DNA of 64,000 nt, taken from NCBI RefSeq assembly GCF_030463565.1, contig NC_134676.1:374501-438500 (forward strand), read 5' to 3'. Under the pieces are notes generated by a model that worked only from the letters and a program-made list of their open reading frames with translations, searched no databases and was not told where the DNA came from. Source of the stretch: Pelecanus crispus (Eukaryota > Chordata > Aves > Pelecaniformes > Pelecanidae). Below are positions 24,301 through 36,678 of the stretch, piece by piece; positions within the stretch are counted from its first letter, which is position 1, and every line of letters starts with the position of its first letter. Position numbers and translations under genes: made by a program.

Positions 24301-24813
24301 ATTATTGGGTTGCCAGCAGCAGAGATGAAGAGTTACAATTATTTGTTTTATAAAAGAAGATGATGGGAGACCAGGAGGTGTAAAGGTGTTCCAGCACACA
24401 CGGGGCACCAGGGGCCTGCTGAGCACGCGGCTCATCTCATCGGGACTAGAAAAGGAAAAAAAAAAGCCGACGGACAGATGACAGCTGAGGGGAGAGTAAA
24501 AACTCCTCATTCTTCACAGCCACTAAATAAGTAAAAATGACTCCATAGCCAGGAAGGCCTGCGTGATTTGAATTCTATAGTGAATATGCATGTAACCAAA
24601 CCACAAGTCAAAGCCTGATTTTGACCTGGCAGACGGATAATGAATTAGCTTTAAACCACCTCCTTTCCTTCCCATTGCCCGCTGCCCCGCAGCTCTGCAC
24701 ACCGAGCACATGCACTGGTCCTCCCACCTTGCTGGCCGGATTCTGTCTGTTCCCTTGCTCCAGCAAAGCACCAGCAGGCTGCCGCTGCTTTGCGACCAAA
24801 AGCAAAGACAAAT
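21355..24813. other. Intergenic stretch without recognisable gene
   Basis: No gene recognised. A small GC- and CpG-rich patch lies at about 22,600-22,900 with no clear splice sites. The AT-rich portion from 23.6 to 24.2 kb contains an AP-1/Maf-like TGATGACTCAG near 23937. There is an A-run/G-run junction near 24250. Confidence 0.45.
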
Positions 24814-24868
24814 TTGGACTGGATGATCTTAAAGGTCTTTTCCAACCTAAACGATTCTATGATTCTAT
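24814..24868 (+). mobile_element. CR1 LINE, extremely 5'-truncated 3' tail
   Basis: The 55 bases starting TTGGACTGGATGATC and ending in the CR1 octamer-type tail GATTCTATGATTCTAT are the extreme 3' end of a CR1 retrotransposon. They are identical base for base to 33627-33681, so both copies come from the same subfamily. Nothing CR1-like precedes it. Confidence 0.85.
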
Positions 24869-26100
24869 CATTTATGTCCCAGGCAGTTACCGCTCTACCA
24901 CCCACAAAGAACCAGGTACACTCAAACAGCATGCCTGTGCACCCTTAAACTTTCCCAAAGGATATGATATTTTCATATATATGAAAATTAGATGCAACCC
25001 TTAGGCTCCTCAGAAGCTGTCAAGTCAGTCTCTGTTGTCAAGCTGCATCAGCCGGTACGAAGAGAGACAGCCAAGTCCTCTGCTCTTCAGAGTTTTTCCG
25101 TTCTGCAGTTCCTCTCAAGTGTGCTTCATCTGTAAGAGTGCCTGCTGCCTGGCCTGCCCTCACTAACGGGATCTCCTGCATTCCCACTGGCATGCCACAA
25201 GCCGTCTTAGGCCCAGCGTTTCTTTTTCACTTCTATTTTGACCTTTTCTGTTCACGTCCCACTCCGTCCTCTCCCTCGTGTGCCCTTCACCCCACTCCCT
25301 GCAGCGCAGCCCCATCCTGGGGCGCAGCAGGGTCGCTCAGCCCAGCCCGGCGCATAAATGTCCCCTACAGAGAACGGGCAGCTTTGGGGAGGGCTGAGCT
25401 CCCGTGCAGCCTGCTAAGGGCGACGGGTGCTGAAAAATGTGGATTTAGCATCACAGCTGGTGAAGGGAAGCCCCTTAGAGGGCTGTGCCCGGGACCAGCA
25501 GCTGTACACTTCTGTTCACCCACTAGAGAGCGTGTGACTGCACAAAACCGACACAGCAACGAGTTCAGTCTGATAAAAGATCGCGTTTTTCCAGAGACAT
25601 ACACCACCCTGTACTCTGTGAAAAGAAAGGGACGTTACAACCTCTCACCAAAAGCACCGCTTGTTTAGAGGGCTCCACGATTACCTGGGGTACCTGGTCC
25701 TGTCCCGATGGACGCAGGCGACCCGACTCCCAGCCCTGGGCTTTTCCACCAGGACCTTGCTGACACTTAGGGATGGAACACATGGACCTCTGCTCAATGA
25801 CACGTAAAACAGCAAAGCTGGAAAGAAAGTTCTTGTGTTTGATGTACAAGTAAACTATCAGAATAATTTCACAATCGGCTCTATGAGGCAAATTTTATTA
25901 CACGACTCAATTTTGGGGACCAAAATCTGCAAGCGTAGTTTTGCAATACAGTGAAATGGAGAATGATGTTTTAAGCTAACATGTAGCAACATTCACTTTA
26001 TATACCATGTAGGGTATCTGTATCTGCATCTGCATTTATTTTGTAGACATGTTGAAAAGCCAAATACTCTTAAGAATGGTGGGCTATTAAATTATCCATT

Positions 26101-26150
26101 CACAGACACAGTATAAAACAGGTCTCACAGACACAGTATAAAACAGGTCT
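26101..26150. repeat. 25-bp exact tandem duplication
   Basis: The 25-bp unit starting CACAGACACAG and ending AACAGGTCT is present twice in direct succession (26101-26125, 26126-26150) without a mismatch, so the duplication is recent or under copy correction. Confidence 0.95.
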
Positions 26151-26271
26151 TTTTAAAAGCTTATTTAAATAACAAGAGTATCAGGCAAAAGGAAAAACGT
26201 TCAGGTTAATTTCTCTGCAAACTGGTTGCAGCGGCATTGATTGCCTCACGCTGACCACTGTCAGCGTTTCT

Positions 26272-26325
26272 GGTCTCTGGCCCCAACAGGGTCTCTGACC
26301 CCAACAGGGTCTCTGGCCCCCGCGG
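26272..26325. repeat. 18-bp tandem repeat, three units
   Basis: Three 18-bp units of the form GGTCTCTGRCCCCAACAG at 26272-26289, 26290-26307 and 26308-26325. The third unit diverges at its end (CCCGCGG). It lies within 125 bp of the 25-bp duplication. Confidence 0.9.
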
Positions 26326-28439
26326 TGCAGGGAGCAGGGGCAGATGCTTTTTGATGCTGCCCTTTATTTCAGCCTGCCCGCTGGAATGCTGCTTGTGGAC
26401 TCCGTACTGCAGCAACAACTCGGTTAGGATTAACAGTTAGCCACTTCCCATGACTAAGAGCAACAAGAACGGGCAATGGGGAAGAGAGAAGCTCTGCAGA
26501 AAGACACCATTTCCTGGCCTCTGCCATGCAAGCTGTAGGAGAGAGCAGAGCTGTAGAACACTGCAGACCAGAGTCCAAGAGCTTTCTTTTGTTAAGTGCT
26601 GCAGTTTCAAAATTTTTGTTACAATGGGAACAAAAGCATCTTTTTACTTACGTCTCCAGACAGAGAGAAGGACACTACATCACAGAGTGCCATTATTGAA
26701 CACAGCAGCAAGCAAGTCAAATAACCATTCGAGTCCCTTCCCACAGCTCAGGTGTGCTGTGCACTGGGCTAAATCCAGCACATGAACTCACTGGTGAGCA
26801 CCACCTCAGTGGGCAGCAACTTAAGCCCGAGCGGCACGAGCCTCCTCGCAGGCAGGAGGTCTTCTCAGAGAACTGGGATCGGACGTTTTGTTCAACCTGA
26901 ACTATTCTCTCCCTTTCCAGAAATTTCCTTTTGGGTTGAAGATATTAATGATGATTTTTCATCACAAGCAATATGTTCTTTGGCAGAACATAGCTGTAGG
27001 CAGAAACGTCTTTTTGATAGAAAAGCTTCTCGCTAAATTTTTTTTTTATACTAGCTCTTGTCTTCATCATAAATAACTTCAGAACCAGCAAAGTAACCAG
27101 TCTCAACCTCAGTAATAGAGTCTGAATCTGACCGATTTATTGGTATTGCTTCAGGGAGTGTTTTAATAGCAATAACTTTCTCACATAAGAACTGAAATAA
27201 AAACTGCTGCATGCTAAGTAGAACCTGTGCTCTAGAAACATCTTTTTGCATCCCAGAGAATGAATGACCTCACAAACAGTTGTAAAGTTGAATGGAAGCC
27301 CAAAACCCGAGAAATTCAGCGTAGAAACATCAGCCCAAAGCTAGAGGCCAAGTTTGGAGGACCACCAGTGAATGGAAACTTACAGATCCACACAAATTTC
27401 AGAGATTAATTTACTGTAGATTATCTAGTGCTGAAAATCTGAGCTGAATATGCCCAGATCAACAGCAATGGATATCTGATTATCTATTATCTTTGTGTAA
27501 AGCAGTGCTACAGTTGAGAGAGGATGCCAAAGAGTAAGGTGCAGATGAGCTGCGACCTCTTCCACCCATCCACGATCCTAAGTTTAGTGAATATGCTGCA
27601 GTCAAGTGCTTCCTTTACACAGGAAGACCATAAGACAACAAACTTCTTCAGCCAAAGCTTATACAGACAAGTCTTGTGGAAAAAGGAGTCTTCCAAGGGC
27701 CATTCATTGTGAAATTAAATGGCAGAGTTTAATATTAGCATTAAACACCAAACAGACTAGGAAGTTTTGTAACTATTCATTAACTGTGGAGCAGCGTAGA
27801 TAACTCTGTCTCCAGGCCAGCCTTAGAACAAGGGTTGTGCTGCCAGACATTCCCAAATCCACCAGAAACAGAGGGTGACACGCCAGCTCTCAAGCAGGGA
27901 TTTGGATGTGGTCCCTGCGATGTGAGCCCAGTGTGCTGGACTCAAAGAGTTATGGCTGGAGAAAGAACGTCAAGAAGAACTTGGGAACTCAGTAGATAAA
28001 GAGATCACCTAAAGGTATCCTGGGGCTTCTCAAAAGGAACGGTGCCGGTGCTTGCCAAATCGCTGGATGCTCAAGCAGCAGTGACAAACTTAGGTGCACA
28101 GATGTGGATTGTGTAAAAGGCTATCAATTAAAAACCAGACCACAATGGCAAGGAGGATGAGAGTTTGGTGGTTGCTTGCAATACGCTTCTAACACTCTGC
28201 AACTTGTGCTACATCTTCCATGCTTTCACTGAGAGAAAATACGGCACTGTGTTAAGGCCCATTTAAAACAATGAAAATCCTATATATACGTGCATATAAA
28301 CTTTTTATTTTTTAACAAACATGGTATGCAGTAACTAAGAGTTATAATGCAAAAATATTTCTGTAATTTTAAAATTAAACTTATTAACAATCTACAGAGT
28401 TCTTCAAAAAGCATCTGTAGAATTTATGACTTTAGGAGG

Positions 28440-28620
28440 TACTAGGAGATTTAATTTATCGCTTTGGCTCAACAGGTAAAAGAGTTCATGACTTAATTAG
28501 CTCTGTGCGCTCGAACGAGTATTTATTTCACTCATGTTTCTCTGTTAATCATGCAAATCTGCAGGCATTTTTCTCCCGCTGTGTTTGACAAAAGCTAGCT
28601 CCCAGCAAGCGGGCGAGTTC
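28440..28620. other. Possible regulatory element with octamer and homeobox-like sites (weak)
   Basis: An AT-rich, non-repetitive stretch with TTAATTAG near 28493 and an octamer motif, ATGCAAAT, near 28551. It lies roughly 6 kb downstream of MALT1. There is no coding potential. Enhancer identity is a guess from motifs alone. Confidence 0.15.
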
Positions 28621-30465
28621 TAGCACTTGCAATTTTTGCGCCTCCGAAGTCCTGCACCACAGGGCAGCATTCATGGTGGGAAAGCATTACGCACCTGTGT
28701 CTCCACCACCCAAGGCCGCCCCAGTGGAAGTGCCGGGGGGGCACGGGGGCTGGCCGTGGGTCGCTGATCTCGGGCTGAGGTTAGAGCAGCTTCCAGAGGA
28801 GCGGCCGTAACGGGGGGGTGGGGGGGCAGCTGGCGCAGGGCTGAGCTCGTGGCTGGTGTCATGCCAGCTGCGTGTGGCTGTTGTTTCCGAAGGGCTACAG
28901 AAACGCCGTTTCCTCTCTCTTTTCCATACTTCATACAGTAGAAAACCATTTAACGTGGGTTTCACTGACATTTTATAAACTACTACTGCTGGGCGCACAG
29001 TTGTCTCGTCTAACCCCACAGGAACGAGAAACGCTCCTCAGAAAAGAAGAGCCAAACAAAATATATTGCACACAGCTAGCAAATGGTTTACTCCCATATA
29101 TCCCATCAGAGGAAAGTGTGTTTTAACACGAGGGAGCTGCTGTGTTATAACCAGGATTATGCCGGTGAAGATACTGTGACAAATTAGCAGGGAGTCTCCC
29201 ACCGTACTGTGTAACAAGTCCTACCTCCGGTTTACGTGCTGCAGGACCCACTCCACTCTAACCAGCAAATTGTTTCTGTGATCACAATGTGGTGTGCAAT
29301 CAGCTGCAGTTCTCTACCTGCCAGGACAGGTAAGTGGCTTGGCATGAAGCAGAGCTATTTTCTGATTAAAATGAACCCATTATTTCCACTAAAAGCAGAG
29401 CTGATAATCTAATGGGTGTTTCAAATCAAATGTTTTCTTCGCAGCTGCTGCATTGAAAGAGAGTCTGAAGCAGTTTTCTGCGTATCACTAAGGCATAAAG
29501 CAAAACCTACAAAACTTTGAGAATCAGCAAATCAATATTTTATAGCTACTCTGTACTTCCTTGAAAGAGTGTAATGCTCCTTGCAGACAAAAAGATATCA
29601 AATTTGGTACGTTCTGACAATCTCAAAGCAGTTCTTAAAAACTTCTGGACCAATCCTCAGCTGGCCCTGCGAGCCAGGTACCATGGGTGCTACTGGCATT
29701 CAACAGAAGGGAAAAGAAAGGAGAAAAGCTGACAGGCACGAAGATGTGAACAGAGAAGAATCCTGGGACCACTGTAAATACCTACAGCACTGAAAAACAG
29801 CACATTCAGCGGGGAATTAACCTGAGCAGTTCAGCTCTGTAGGGGCTCAACAGGCTTCCCCAGGTCTCCAGGCTGCCTGACGGCAACGAACTGGAGAGAG
29901 GCGCCCACCTCCGCAGCCCAACACACATCCTCTTATAGGATGTCAGAAAGCAGAGCTGCCTCGCCTTCAGAGGCATGAAATAAATCCTAACCACCCCGTT
30001 AAGTCGTAAGAGAGCCCAGGAAACATCTGAGAGCTGTTTGATCTTATGTGAAGTCATTTGCATAGCAGGTTGAAGACTTTTCATACTCATTTCAATTGAC
30101 TCCAGAAAATGAAAGCAGGGTGCTAGCGAAGGACTGAAATGATTCTGTCTAAAGAACTGATGGGGAAGTCCTAGTCACTTCCTCCTGCATCCGCGGCAGA
30201 TGCAGGTGCGGAGGCTGGTCGCTGTGGTAACACACACCCACATGGATCCTGGTCTCATGCTCACTGCGCGGGGCAACAAAAAAGGATGGGAGACAGCATT
30301 TTTTCTTATTAGCTCTTAAAATAAGCCTGGTATGACTACATTGCAGCAGTGGTACTTTAGAAATTAAATAACTACTTAATTTCCGTAACATGGAGGTGTT
30401 CTTATTCCATTCCTATACTACTGCAATTAGTAAACTAAAAGGATGATCGAACTTTAAAAAAGAAA

Positions 30466-30499
30466 CCCCAAACCCCCAAAATTCCCAACCCCTCCTCCC
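30466..30499 (-). other. G-quadruplex-forming motif
   Basis: On the minus strand five G runs (GGG, GGGG, GGG, GGGGG, GGGG) are separated by loops of at most 6 bases, which satisfies the usual quadruplex pattern. The plus strand is correspondingly C-rich. It lies about 165 bp left of the solo LTR. Confidence 0.6.
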
Positions 30500-30662
30500 A
30501 CACCTGATACCCTAAACCTATCTCCAATTCACAGCAAACACCTTGGATCTCAAAAGGCCACACTCCGAAAAGTGAGCAGATCTTACTCTGTCTAAATTAG
30601 AATTCTGTGCAAGGAAGGAGTAATACTGAAACGCATTATACTTAACAGTAGCCAGGAATATA

Positions 30663-31199
30663 TGTGGCCTGGTTTCAGCTGGGATAGAGTTAATTTTTTT
30701 TTTTCTAGTAGCTGGCATTGTGCTGCATTTTGGACTTAGTATGAGAATAATGCTGATAGCACACTGATGTTGTACTTGTTGCTAAGTAGTGCTTACACCA
30801 GTCAAGGACTTCTTCAGCTTCTCATGCTCTGCCAAGGGCACAAGAAGCTGGGAGGGGGCAGAGCCAGGAGAGCTGACCCAGCCTGGCCAAAGGGACATTC
30901 CATACCATACGGCATCATGCTTAGTATAGAAACTGGGCTGGGTGGGTGGAGAACCGCGGCTCCGGAAACTGGCCGGGTAGTGGTCAGCGGGTGGTGAGCA
31001 ATTGCATTGTGCATCACTTGTTTTGTATATTTTATCATTATTATTATTTTCCCTTCCTTTCCTGTCCTATTAAACTTTTACTCAACCCACAAATTTTACT
31101 TTTTTTTTTCCCGATTCTCTCCCCCATCCCACTGGGGAGCGGGGGAGTGAGCGAACAGCTGTGTGCTGTTTAGCTGCTGGCCGGGGTTAAACCACAACA
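30663..31199 (+). mobile_element. Solo LTR of an endogenous retrovirus
   Basis: A 537-bp element starts TGTGG and ends CCACAACA, giving the TG...CA ends and short inverted termini of retroviral LTRs. Flanks are ATATA on the left and ATATG on the right, a plausible 5-bp target-site duplication with one change. Inside are a TATA-like AGTATAGAAA near 30923, an ATTAAA polyadenylation signal at 31069-31074, and a TTATTATTATT plus pyrimidine-rich 3' part. I recognise the overall sequence as a solo LTR type very common in neoavian genomes. No gag, pol or env and no second LTR is nearby, so it is a recombination remnant with no coding capacity. Confidence 0.85.
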
Positions 31200-33215
31200 A
31201 TATGTTAAGGTGAACATAGCCCTGAAGCTTAATATATGTGAGAGCTGCCAGAGCTATTAATTAGCTGACAGAATGAGGAAAAGTAGTTGATGCATGAACA
31301 AGAGCAACAGCTAGAGACAGCAAAACCAGCTTGAAATCTCTTAGTGAAGATTTACACAGTGCAGATGGTCTTCTGTAGCCAGAGAGACAGTTTAAGGACT
31401 CTCAAGATAAAAGGTTGTTTTACTGAGGAGGTAGCTTGCAGAGCATTCTGCAGGTATAGAAGGTAAATTCACTCATACCATGTCTGTGGAAGATAGTTCT
31501 CCAGTCTGGTATGAACAGTGCTTTGATTGGACTGCAAGAGAAAACTGCTTGAGCAAGTCAAAAGATGGCACTATTCAAATACCTCCTGCTCTTCAAATAG
31601 TCACATTTTGAGAGAAATAACAATGTCTCACCCTGGGCAAAGAAAACTTGAAAAACTCCATTAGGTCAATGCACTATGTGAACTAAACTGAGCACAAAAC
31701 TTTACCCATGGTATTTGGCTATTGTCTTCCCACAATCTCAACATCAGGTACGACGTTCCCTGGTTTCAGTGACCTCTGGTGTCAAATGGTGCAAAACACC
31801 AGCTGATCACCTCTACCACAAGAAGGATTCAGATCACAGCTGTGCCAAATATCAGGTCAGAGAATGACTGTAGCCAGGGTCAACTTCAGTTCCAAAATTA
31901 CATTCTGGCCACTTGATCCTTCACGAGGTAACAACCGTTCTGACGTTCCCACAGCGTGTGACAAATGGTTAACTGTGCACTAGGACAGACATGCAGAACT
32001 GTAAATCCTTCCTACTAAACCTACCAACAGCATCGTGATTTTAGAGTGCTATTCAAGAAACACCTCAAGAGAGAAATTTTCTGCCCGACAGAACTCATAC
32101 GAAGTGGAGAAGACAGAAAACGAAGTGGACTGGCAGAGAAGGATGCTCATAGAGGACACTACAAATGCCTCACTGCTTGTAACGGTACGGATCTCCTTCG
32201 GCGGTTTGCCACAACACAGAAATACGCAAGAGGATGCTTACCCGAAGCCAGTGCCAACTGGTGCCGTGTTAAGTCCCAGCACTGCCTTCTATAGGTTGGC
32301 AAAAAGCATGGCCAGCATAGTCAGCAAAGGCCAAAGATACTAAATTCAAAATGCCAAACCAAAGACCAAATGAACCCAAACCACTCATTTTGGAGAGCTC
32401 TTTCTTTATACGCCTCTCATGCTCCTCTATTCCTATTGCTCACTGGAAATAGGATCACTCTCAGAAGTTTAATATTGCATTAACAACAGCTGCTTGCATT
32501 TATATTACCCCACCTTACTGCAGGGTGGGGAGGGAAAATGGAAACACTGTACTGCCCTTTCTGAAGCATATGAACTCTGCCTTTGCCAGAGGGGCCTGAG
32601 CTTATTTGAAGCACCTTAAAATCTTTCTTCCAAACCTATTTAACATCCAAAACCAAACAAACAACACATAAGTAACTTAGCCTAGCAGATACTTCAAGCA
32701 AAAGATAAGTATTATTGCCAAACAATTACAGTTCAGAAAAAAAAATACCCCAAGGCTTCAGTTCAGAAAGGGCATCACAAGCCAAAAAGAGCTTTAACAA
32801 ATGCTTAGGTTTAGTCATGTATTTTAATCCCAGTGATTTTACAGGGATTTAAATGTTGGCTTAATTTATGCATGCTTAACTTTTAAAGTGCTTTACTGGA
32901 TACAGGCCAAAGGAAATGGCTGCCTCTTGCAGCTTGTCCTCAAGATACAGAATATTTCACCCTTATCATCAATGATTAAAGCACGAGCAGTCAAAGCAGT
33001 TCCTAAAGGCAGTGATACAGTAAGAAAATGCCTTTGCATCACCATTCCCTTTTTAAGTATGGTTCAGAATGATAAAGTTTTCCTCCACAGACCCTGCTGC
33101 GGCAGGTAGAATTTTGTCAGACAATTTGCACAGGCCCCTCTCCAATCTCTACAGTTCGTGACGTTCTCTTTACCATGCTCAAATATAGTTACAGTTCAAG
33201 CATCTTAGGTATAGA
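31200..33215. other. Intergenic stretch between LTR and CR1
   Basis: Moderately AT-rich. The open frames at about 32.0-32.3 kb are short and without domains. No repeat or gene is recognised. Confidence 0.45.
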
Positions 33216-33682
33216 GGGCAACAGAGCTGGGGCAGGGTCTGGAGCACAGGGCTGATGGGGAGCGGCTGAGGGAGCTGGGGGTGTTCAGCCTGGAGAAGAG
33301 GAGGCTGAGGGGAGACCTCATCGCTCTCTACAGCTGCCTGACAGGAGGGGGCAGGGAGGGGGGTGCTGGGCTCTGCTCCCAAGTAGTTAGCGATGGGACG
33401 AGAGGAAATGGGCTCAAGCTGCGCCAGGGGAGGTTTAGATTGGAAATTAGGAAAAATTTCTTCACGGAAAGGGTGGTCAAGCATTGGACCAGGCTGCCCA
33501 GAGAGGTGGGGGAGTCCCCATCCCTGGAAGTGTTCAAAAAACGGGCAGAGGTGGCACTTGGGGACATGGTTCAGTCTGGTCTACCCTGGATTGGTTTAGT
33601 GTGGACTTGGCAGTGTAGGTTAATGGTTGGACTGGATGATCTTAAAGGTCTTTTCCAACCTAAACGATTCTATGATTCTATG
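33216..33682 (+). mobile_element. CR1 LINE 3' end, 5'-truncated
   Basis: About 467 bp of the CR1 3' region, starting near GGGCAACAGAGCTGG, through the CTGGAGAAGAGGAGGCTGAGG and GACCTCATCGCTCTCTAC sections, to the diagnostic tail GATTCTATGATTCTATG. It is plus-oriented and close to a typical CR1 copy apart from small changes. The open frames across it are relics of non-coding CR1 sequence. It lies about 0.6 kb beyond the presumed 3' end of MALT1, opposite in orientation to that gene. Confidence 0.93.
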
Positions 33683-34269
33683 GTAGATCCTCAAAGGTTA
33701 ATCAGTTCCTACCGAGGCTGACAAAGACCGTGTGCCATGGGACCACGTACCAAGCTTCGGAACTAACCAACGTACGTTAGAGCTCCCCAGCAGCAGGAGA
33801 TTCCCCGAGCGGTGAGCCGCTGCGCCGCTGCAACGCACCAGCTGGCTGCTCGTAGCAGGTTTTAAATCATGCCAGGAGACAGCTGCTCACACGTCAGCAC
33901 TGCTGCTCCTGGAAGCCCTTCCTGTGCCGTGAAGGAGTGCACCTGCAAATTGACAAGCAAATACAGTCAGTAAGTTCCCCTGCCTTTCTCCGGACAACTT
34001 TTAAGGTTTAATAATTGGATTCTTTCTCTATCCCCATTTCTCAAGGGAATCCAAATATTACTGAAACTCATTTGGATATCTTTGTGAAGCGATGAAGAAG
34101 GATCATTTGAGCTTAGCCAGCAGTACAGCTGGGATATGAGAAGCTAGAAGGCATATAAACTTGCAAAAAAAAGAAAAAAATCTTCAAAGTGCATAGTTTT
34201 GATAAACCTGTACAGGCCCAGGGCGCAGATGTGTTTAACTTAAGCTGAAGCTCATTATTCAGACTTCCC
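33683..34269. other. Short spacer between CR1 and the MALT1 3' end
   Basis: Nothing recognised. It ends near the distal polyadenylation cluster of MALT1. Confidence 0.4.
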
Positions 34270-34293
34270 CTTCTTTTTTGTTAAGGAAACTAT

Positions 34294-34299
34294 TTTATT
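34294..34299 (-). terminator. MALT1: Candidate distal polyadenylation signal (AATAAA)
   Basis: The minus strand reads ATAATAAAATAG, about 2.57 kb after the MALT1 stop codon. A second AATAAA is at 34398-34403, and an ATTAAA sits just upstream near 34312. The cluster suggests the main 3' end of the transcript. Confidence 0.4.
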
Positions 34300-36678
34300 A
34301 TACACATTGTTTTAATACAGTTTGGGGGTTTTTAAACTGGGAGGAGTAGAAGAATATAGCAACTACATATGCAGATACATTGTTTTGTGGACAACGGTTT
34401 ATTACACAGTAAGAAACAGAATAAGCTTTTATACAAATTAAAAAACTGTTACAAAGTATCAGCTAGATATTACAGTACTAGACCATGTCTCAAGCTGTAA
34501 TTTTTGATTTATAAGTCAATTACACAGGATAATTAATGCACAGGTACATCTCATTCATCAATAAATATTTCACTATTTAATACCCTCCAAAGGAGAAAGT
34601 CGGAAAAATCAAGCTCATTTGCAGGTTGCTTCAAGCATGGCTGTCATTTTGGAAATAACTACATTGAAATCCATGTACAGATATCCACCTTTCAGCACAG
34701 ATGAATCTGAAGATCAACAGATGTAGTTAACATTCCCATCTGAAACTTGCAATGGCCACGTACAGCACCTCCCTCGGTGTCCAGCCAACATGTTGTAAGA
34801 CTACCAGATCCCACCAGAAGGGTGGATCTCAAGATTTAAACTGGTTTGTCCACCACGTCAATGAGATTCAATTATTTTATTTTTTGCTACCTACTTAATG
34901 AAAAGCGCTACTATAATTTTTCTGAAGTAAAAAATTATTTCGCAATGGGGATCTTAATTAAATCAATACTGCTTATCAATATTACCTTGGCAGGAAAGGC
35001 TACTACTCATATCTGAAGAGTCCCTTGAATTTTAATTACCTCACATCCTGCTATTTTCATGCTTTCACAGCATTGAGACTTTTTAAGACCTAATAAAACA
35101 TCAGTGTTCTCATATTCGTCCCCAGATATACATAGGCTAGTCACAGATATTTTGAAACAAAACCAAACATGAAAAAAAAATAAATTGGTGTCTTTTTTGA
35201 CCAAACTATTCAACCTGAACATGCAAAACAGTGTCGTGAGCAAAACTGCCCTTTCCCAAACACAGATCAAAAAATTTTGCAACTTTTAAAAGGTTTGGCA
35301 GCTAGCCCAAGCTAGGTCTATCTGTTCCCTTGGGTCCACAAAGCAATAAAGCACCATATGAAAGTAGCTCGTTTGCTTTTCAGTAGAGGATGCCTTCTGA
35401 AGGTGCCTATGCCTCCACCTCTCACAGTGAGATTCTGGGGTTCAGAGGCTGAAGGACCTAGAAGACTAGCTTACTTCTGGCATCTCGCCTACGGATGAAC
35501 TCTGCCTTTGAGCTCCGGAGCAAATGCGCACATGTAGGGCTAATACGGTGTCAGGTTGTGACATGAAGTTACTGCGTGACTAACTGCACAATACTTTGCT
35601 TGCTACGAACAGGCACTTTTTTCCTCAGACTTCCATTTAGTGTTCTTGCAGAACATGAAAAGACCACCCTTCCAGAAATCAGATCAGTAAAAGTCGTGTG
35701 TTACATAAGAGAAAGATTGTCATAATAAGAACAATCCACCACAGTATGAATCTGTGACTTTGCTCCCTCTGACAATTTGTAATCTAGCTTTCTTAAAAAA
35801 AAAAAAGTGATAATGTTAGTTCACTAGTTCAGTTCATGTTTTGTTTTCCTTGCACAGCTCTTCATCCGTCAGTTGCTGCCAGACATTGGACATCTGACCA
35901 CAAGAGAGGAGAATGCAGTCAAAGCTGATTATTAGCTACATCCAAGGGACTGGAATGCCAGTGACTGATCCCGATACATACATGAGGAAGGAAAGAAACT
36001 GAGGCTTGAGGGAGACATATTCTTAATACTAGAATATTAAAACATGGTATCTTTACTTCTGTAAAAGCTCCCTCTTTGCGCAGTTCATTTACCTTATGTG
36101 TCATCTTATATACTCAGTAGGAAGCTCTTACAACATATATAAACACACAAAACCTTGTTTTAATGCAGTATGTAAAAAGAAATCCCTGGATATTGAACAA
36201 CTGAAACTGCAAGATGGGAGAGAGAAAGGTCTGTTTATCATTTTGGGGCTAATGGATTTTTTTACAATCATGTTAAATCATAGAGGACGTGGAAATTCAT
36301 CTTCCTGCTTAATTCTGTCAACATTTTTCCCTCTGACAGCTATACATGTTTATCTTGTTTTTGTATAGGATTTCTCTGAAAACAGAAGATTTATGAAACA
36401 TACATTTACAGTAAAGCTTATAACTCCAGTTGGTACTGGAGAAGCAGCTGGGAAGATCCAAGGCTTTACTATTTCAAGAGAAACTTTGTCACCACAGCCA
36501 GGCTTTTATGCATTCATACCCTAACAGAGATAGGCAGCTTCCTCCCAGAATTGCACGATTGCCTCTGTCTGTTAGCTGCTTGACTGCCAGAGGATGGAAT
36601 AGGAAACTCTAAGGAGTTCAAGTTTTTCCCTGTATCAGATGTCAAATGGTAGCAGAAAAAAATAAAAATCATGCCTTT

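Larger units (their letters stand above)
24869..30465. other. Intergenic stretch without recognisable gene
   Basis: No coding gene recognised. It includes a perfect 20-bp AT-rich palindrome at 24969-24988, the two small tandem duplications listed separately, and a motif-rich AT stretch at 28440-28620. A G-rich run lies near 28815-28832. Confidence 0.45.

Noticed and set aside
24969..24988. Perfect 20-bp palindrome
   Set aside because: Very AT-rich with a TATATA centre; expected by chance in this base composition, with no flanking evidence of a binding site.
29806..30090. Octamer plus TATA-like sequence on the minus strand suggesting a promoter or LTR
   Set aside because: The two motifs are over 100 bp apart, no LTR ends or duplication are visible, and no downstream gene fits.
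33281..33721. 146-codon plus-strand frame
   Set aside because: It lies inside the CR1 3' end, which is non-coding there.
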